From Pleurobrachia bachei (lineage: Eukaryota > Ctenophora > Tentaculata > Cydippida > Pleurobrachiidae): a DNA stretch of 20,106 nucleotides. Positions 17,613-20,106 of this stretch are shown here, one piece after another. The notes beneath the pieces are model-generated. The model made no database searches. It was not told the DNA's origin and was given only the letters and a program-made list of their open reading frames with translations. Location of the stretch: the NCBI GenBank assembly GCA_000695325.1, contig AVPN01000090.1, forward strand, positions 2,087-22,192. Direction: 5' to 3'. Numbering within the stretch: the first letter of the stretch is position 1; every line of letters begins with the position of its first letter. The translations under genes and the position numbers were made by a program.

Positions 17613-17957
17613 GGCCCGAATTACAAACATGTGACCCAAATTAAGAACATGATTTCAGCTGCAACACGTTGTGTTCGTAATTCGGGTCACTTGGTCACGT
17701 GTTTGGTTGCGAGGGCTGTGATTGGCTGAAAACGCGCGTGGCCCGATTTAGAGCCTGACCCGAATTAGGAACAATACGCAAACTAACGACTTCACGGGCT
17801 TTTTTGTGTGTGAAAAAGGTTGAATTTGAAAACTTCAACAGTCCAAATATCTTAACAAGTGTCACATTGGATAAATTGAATAGATTTTATGTGCAGAAAT
17901 TCTGCCACAACCAAGGGAATACCACTTTAATCAAAAAGGTGACCCGAATTAGGTGCA
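17613..17957. repeat. TGACCCGAATTA repeat cluster
   Basis: The motif TGACCCGAATTANGAACA recurs at 17613 (first base altered), 17632, inverted at 17671-17689, diverged at about 17740, and direct at 17755 and 17940. Between the third and fourth copies lie CACGTG and ATTGGCTGA, words also found in the CCAAT/E-box elements. This resembles the terminal and subterminal repeats of a DNA transposon, but I could not fix its ends. Confidence 0.65.
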
Positions 17958-18018
17958 CCTACCCTAATCTCAATAATAATTAGAACACCTCTATCATCCA
18001 AAAATGCAATAAATACAA

Positions 18019-18075
18019 CTCTCTCTCTCTCTCTCCCTCTCTCTCTTTCTCTCTCTTTCTCTCTCTCTCTCTCTC
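18019..18075 (+). repeat. TC microsatellite
   Basis: Long TC run with CCC and TTT interruptions. Confidence 0.96.
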
Positions 18076-18246
18076 ACCTAAGATGACCTCTTCACAAGAT
18101 CCTAGGCGACAGATTGCTGGGTGAAAACAGTTCCAAATACAATTTGAATGGCACGATCGTCCCCTGTGCGCACACTCCCCTCTCTCTTTCATGACAACCT
18201 GAACCGCGGGTGCCGGGTCTCTCCCAACTTCAGACCACGAAAAATG

Positions 18247-18290
18247 ACTCTCTCTCTCTCTCTCTCTCAGCTCTCTCTCATTCTCTTCCT
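18247..18290 (+). repeat. TC microsatellite
   Basis: TC run with one AG interruption. Confidence 0.95.
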
Positions 18291-18406
18291 TTACTATTCA
18301 TCTTTGTAGTACTACAATATATGACTGCGGTGCAGCAGGGTATAAAATTCTGGTAAAAAGAGCGGCAAGCACAATATGATGCCGGGGTACTTTCATCTTT
18401 TCAGGA

Positions 18407-18437
18407 CCTCTCTCTCTCTCCCTCTCTCTCTCTCTCC
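18407..18437 (+). repeat. TC microsatellite
   Basis: TC run with one CC interruption. Confidence 0.94.
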
Positions 18438-18603
18438 ATCTATCTTTGTATGCTCCTATATTTCTTTCAAATTCAATATGCACAAGACAGGATTTGTTAC
18501 CATGTCCCTGTCTCCTCGTCACTCCTTTGGGATCCTTCTTTGAGACACACAATTATTGGTGTCGGTCGCTCCTTTAGCTACCCCTTCAGCCACTCAACAT
18601 GCC

Positions 18604-18639
18604 AGAGAGGGAGGGAGAGAGAGAGAGAGAGAGAGAGAG
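18604..18639 (+). repeat. GA microsatellite
   Basis: GA run preceded by GGGAGGGA. Confidence 0.95.
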
Positions 18640-18723
18640 CTTCTTTCCGGATAGTTTAGGAGGTCTTGTGCTCCGTCACCATGAGCTTTACTTCCCCTTG
18701 GGTTATTTTTCCCATACTTTACC

Positions 18724-18763
18724 CCCTATGTACATTGTTCAACTTAACCCTATGTACATTGTT
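18724..18763 (+). repeat. 16-bp direct repeat pair
   Basis: CCCTATGTACATTGTT at 18724-18739 and 18748-18763, perfect, 24 bp apart. Confidence 0.92.
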
Positions 18764-18825
18764 TTACCTACCTTTACTCCGCAGGCCCTCCGGGCCCTCA
18801 GATCCAACAGGATCCGGGCTCGGGG

Positions 18826-19020
18826 GAGAGACAGAGAGAGACAGAGAGAGACAGAGAGAGACAGAGAGAGACAGAGAGAGACAGAGAGAGAGACAGAGAG
18901 ACAGAGAGAGACAGAGAGAGACAGAGAGATAGAGAGAGACAGAGAGAGATAGAGAGTGATCAAATAGAGAGTGATCAGATAGAGAGTGATATTCTCTCTG
19001 TCTCTCTCTCTCAGAGAGAA
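18826..19020 (+). repeat. compound GAGACA / ATAGAGAGTGATCA repeat ending in a hairpin
   Basis: A 10-bp unit (ACAGAGAGAG) repeats to about 18945. It gives way to three copies of a unit close to ATAGAGAGTGATCA (about 18949-18990). A hairpin then closes the tract: TTCTCTCTG (18992-19000) pairs with CAGAGAGAA (19012-19020). All long frames across it (Arg/Glu/Thr or Ser/Leu) are artefacts. Confidence 0.92.
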
Positions 19021-19333
19021 AAATATGGAAATAGATCCCTTGATTTGCGATCGGTACGATCGCCCCAGTTTTGCTAATATACTTAATAAATGCAGTACAT
19101 TGTGGACTGACATAAAGTGTTCTCATGTGACTCCACCCAAATTTGAATGTCGGTAGTTCTTGCCAAATATGTCCTAGTTCACTTTGTATTGCTTCCCATT
19201 TTGTCGAGTTTGAAATAAAAAATTCAACAGTTTTAGAAGACATTTAAACGATCCTATATTAATATCAATCAATTCAGAGATACCCCTCAGAGAGTAAGAT
19301 TCTAGTTAAATTAATTAGTTAAAGCATCATGGC
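19021..19333. other. AT-rich stretch, nothing recognised
   Basis: No exon or repeat is supported between the GA compound repeat and the MITE fragment. Confidence 0.5.
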
Positions 19334-19371
19334 TTCCCCCGAGGATCCCGGTAAACCGGGGTCTGATTGTA
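19334..19371 (-). mobile_element. truncated pogo-like MITE end
   Basis: On the minus strand this reads TACAATCAGACCCCGGTTTA, followed by CCGGGATCCTCGGGGGAA. That matches the left end of the 19805 element. Only one end is present. Confidence 0.75.
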
Positions 19372-19802
19372 TAGGGTAAGATCCGTATCATAGTGAGGTT
19401 TGATATGAAATTAAACAGAACAAGTTTCCTGTGCACATTAAACACATGGCTAATAGCTACTCGTGCAACTAGAAGCAGCATTTCCTTTTGCAATTTCCAC
19501 CCAGCGCACAGTATGTACATTTCACATTATATTTAAATTTTGGCATCCGAAAGTTGCCTAATGCCATTGTACTTTGATGTATCATAATATATGTAGACTT
19601 TGAAATTCAAATTGCGTTTAGACCCATGCATGGCCATTAATATGTAATACGCTGTCGAAATTGAAACCCATGCGTTTCCTGCGTACTATGTAAATAGGTT
19701 CTGTTTCTAATGCAGTTCTATACTCTTTTATCAGGGGGGGCAACTATCTGGTCTATAAAATTATTAAGTGAGGAAATTTAAGAATATAAATTTTTCCATA
19801 AA

Positions 19803-19906
19803 TACAGTCAGACCCCGATTTACCGGGATGCTCGGGGGAAAGGGTTTTGCCCGGTAAATCGGGGTGGCCGGTATATCGGGGCCCGGTAAATCGGGGTCCG
19901 ACTGTA
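19803..19906. mobile_element. pogo-like MITE, 100 bp, TA duplication
   Basis: The element is 19805-19904 with TA at 19803-19804 and 19905-19906. The left end is CAGTCAGACCCCGATTTACC and the right end is its near-perfect complement. Inside are three right-hand copies of CCGGTAWATCGGGG. It differs from the 8572 copy by ACCGGG in place of AGTGGC at both ends and in the internal repeats. Confidence 0.88.
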
Positions 19907-20106
19907 TCCTTTGGTGCCGCCCACTTCCAGTCCCACTGGCTGTTTAGTTGTACCCCAGCGAGGATCTTTGTCGGTGAGACCGACGTACAAACATCGACCG
20001 GGATACCAGCCCTTAGGACCGCACCCGTACTACGTACAAGTCTTGGGTGTCCTTTTCCTGGGGAGATCCGAGGACCGTCACCCATTTGGGATGGAAAAGG
20101 ACTGGC
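19907..20106. other. GC-richer terminal segment open on both strands
   Basis: The final 200 bp are clearly richer in GC than the rest. An open frame on the minus strand runs in from the window edge; from its first ATG at 20085 it begins MGDGPRISPGKGHPRLV. A plus-strand frame also runs to the edge without a stop (SFGAAHFQSHWLFSC and onward). I cannot tell which, if either, is coding. It could be the start of an exon or of a repeat cut by the window end. Confidence 0.3.

Noticed and set aside
7621-18440. CRISPR array or bacterial operon features
   Set aside because: The repeats are microsatellites without regular unique spacers, and no ribosome-binding sites or compact genes are present; the DNA is eukaryotic in character.
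18599-19243. Arg/Glu-rich plus-strand and Ser/Leu-rich minus-strand frames
   Set aside because: They come from the GA/CA compound microsatellite; the unique flanks show no consistent coding signal.
19311-19520. 69-aa minus-strand frame
   Set aside because: Its end is translated from the truncated MITE and the rest has no supporting signal.

Overview
This window looks like non-coding-rich nuclear DNA from a eukaryote, most likely an invertebrate animal. It is AT-rich and has no operon-like packing, no long ORFs and no ribosome-binding sites. It is full of dinucleotide and hexanucleotide microsatellites, short terminal-inverted-repeat (TIR) elements with target-site duplications (TSDs), and GT...AG splice-site pairs. 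I cannot name the species. All long open frames lie inside low-complexity repeats and are not genes.

Layout: 1-2160 is mostly unique AT-rich DNA with one candidate short exon (777-846) and a 28-bp micro-element carrying a perfect 8-bp TSD (1178-1221). 2171-2673 is a complete 503-bp element with 14-bp TIRs, a perfect 9-bp TSD and about twelve copies of an internal motif. 3180-4922 is a putative two-exon small gene whose intron holds 1.14 kb of TAGAGA hexamer and a TC-rich tract just before the acceptor. 5204-5406 is a candidate transmembrane exon. 6746-7163 is a weaker two-exon candidate. 7276-8834 holds a GC-rich hairpin island, a 13-bp tandem repeat, one copy of a CCAAT/E-box element and a pogo-like MITE (miniature inverted-repeat element) set between two copies of a 30-bp sequence. 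9138-9180 is a 43-bp near-perfect palindrome. 9764-10345 is a foldback element with 27-bp TIRs, a 19-N assembly gap and a tRNA-like B box. 10998-11104 is the second CCAAT/E-box element, with a clear TSD.

The best coding candidates are two small two-exon genes on the plus strand: 12973-13425 (58 aa) and 14759-15061 (65 aa, with a TATA box upstream). Both introns are phase 0 with a GTAT-type donor and a pyrimidine-rich acceptor. From 15.7 kb to the end the window is again repeat-dominated: pogo-like MITE relics (15.7, 19.3 and 19.8 kb), a G-quadruplex-capable C-rich tract, a CTGCAG-rich TIR element (16912-17600), a cluster of TGACCCGAATTA repeats, and many GA/TC microsatellites. The last ~200 bp are GC-richer and open on both strands.

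Gene models were read by eye from splice signals and frame continuity. Several loci allow more than one frame, so the false-positive risk is real and confidences are set accordingly. The repeat and TIR/TSD observations are direct and firmer.
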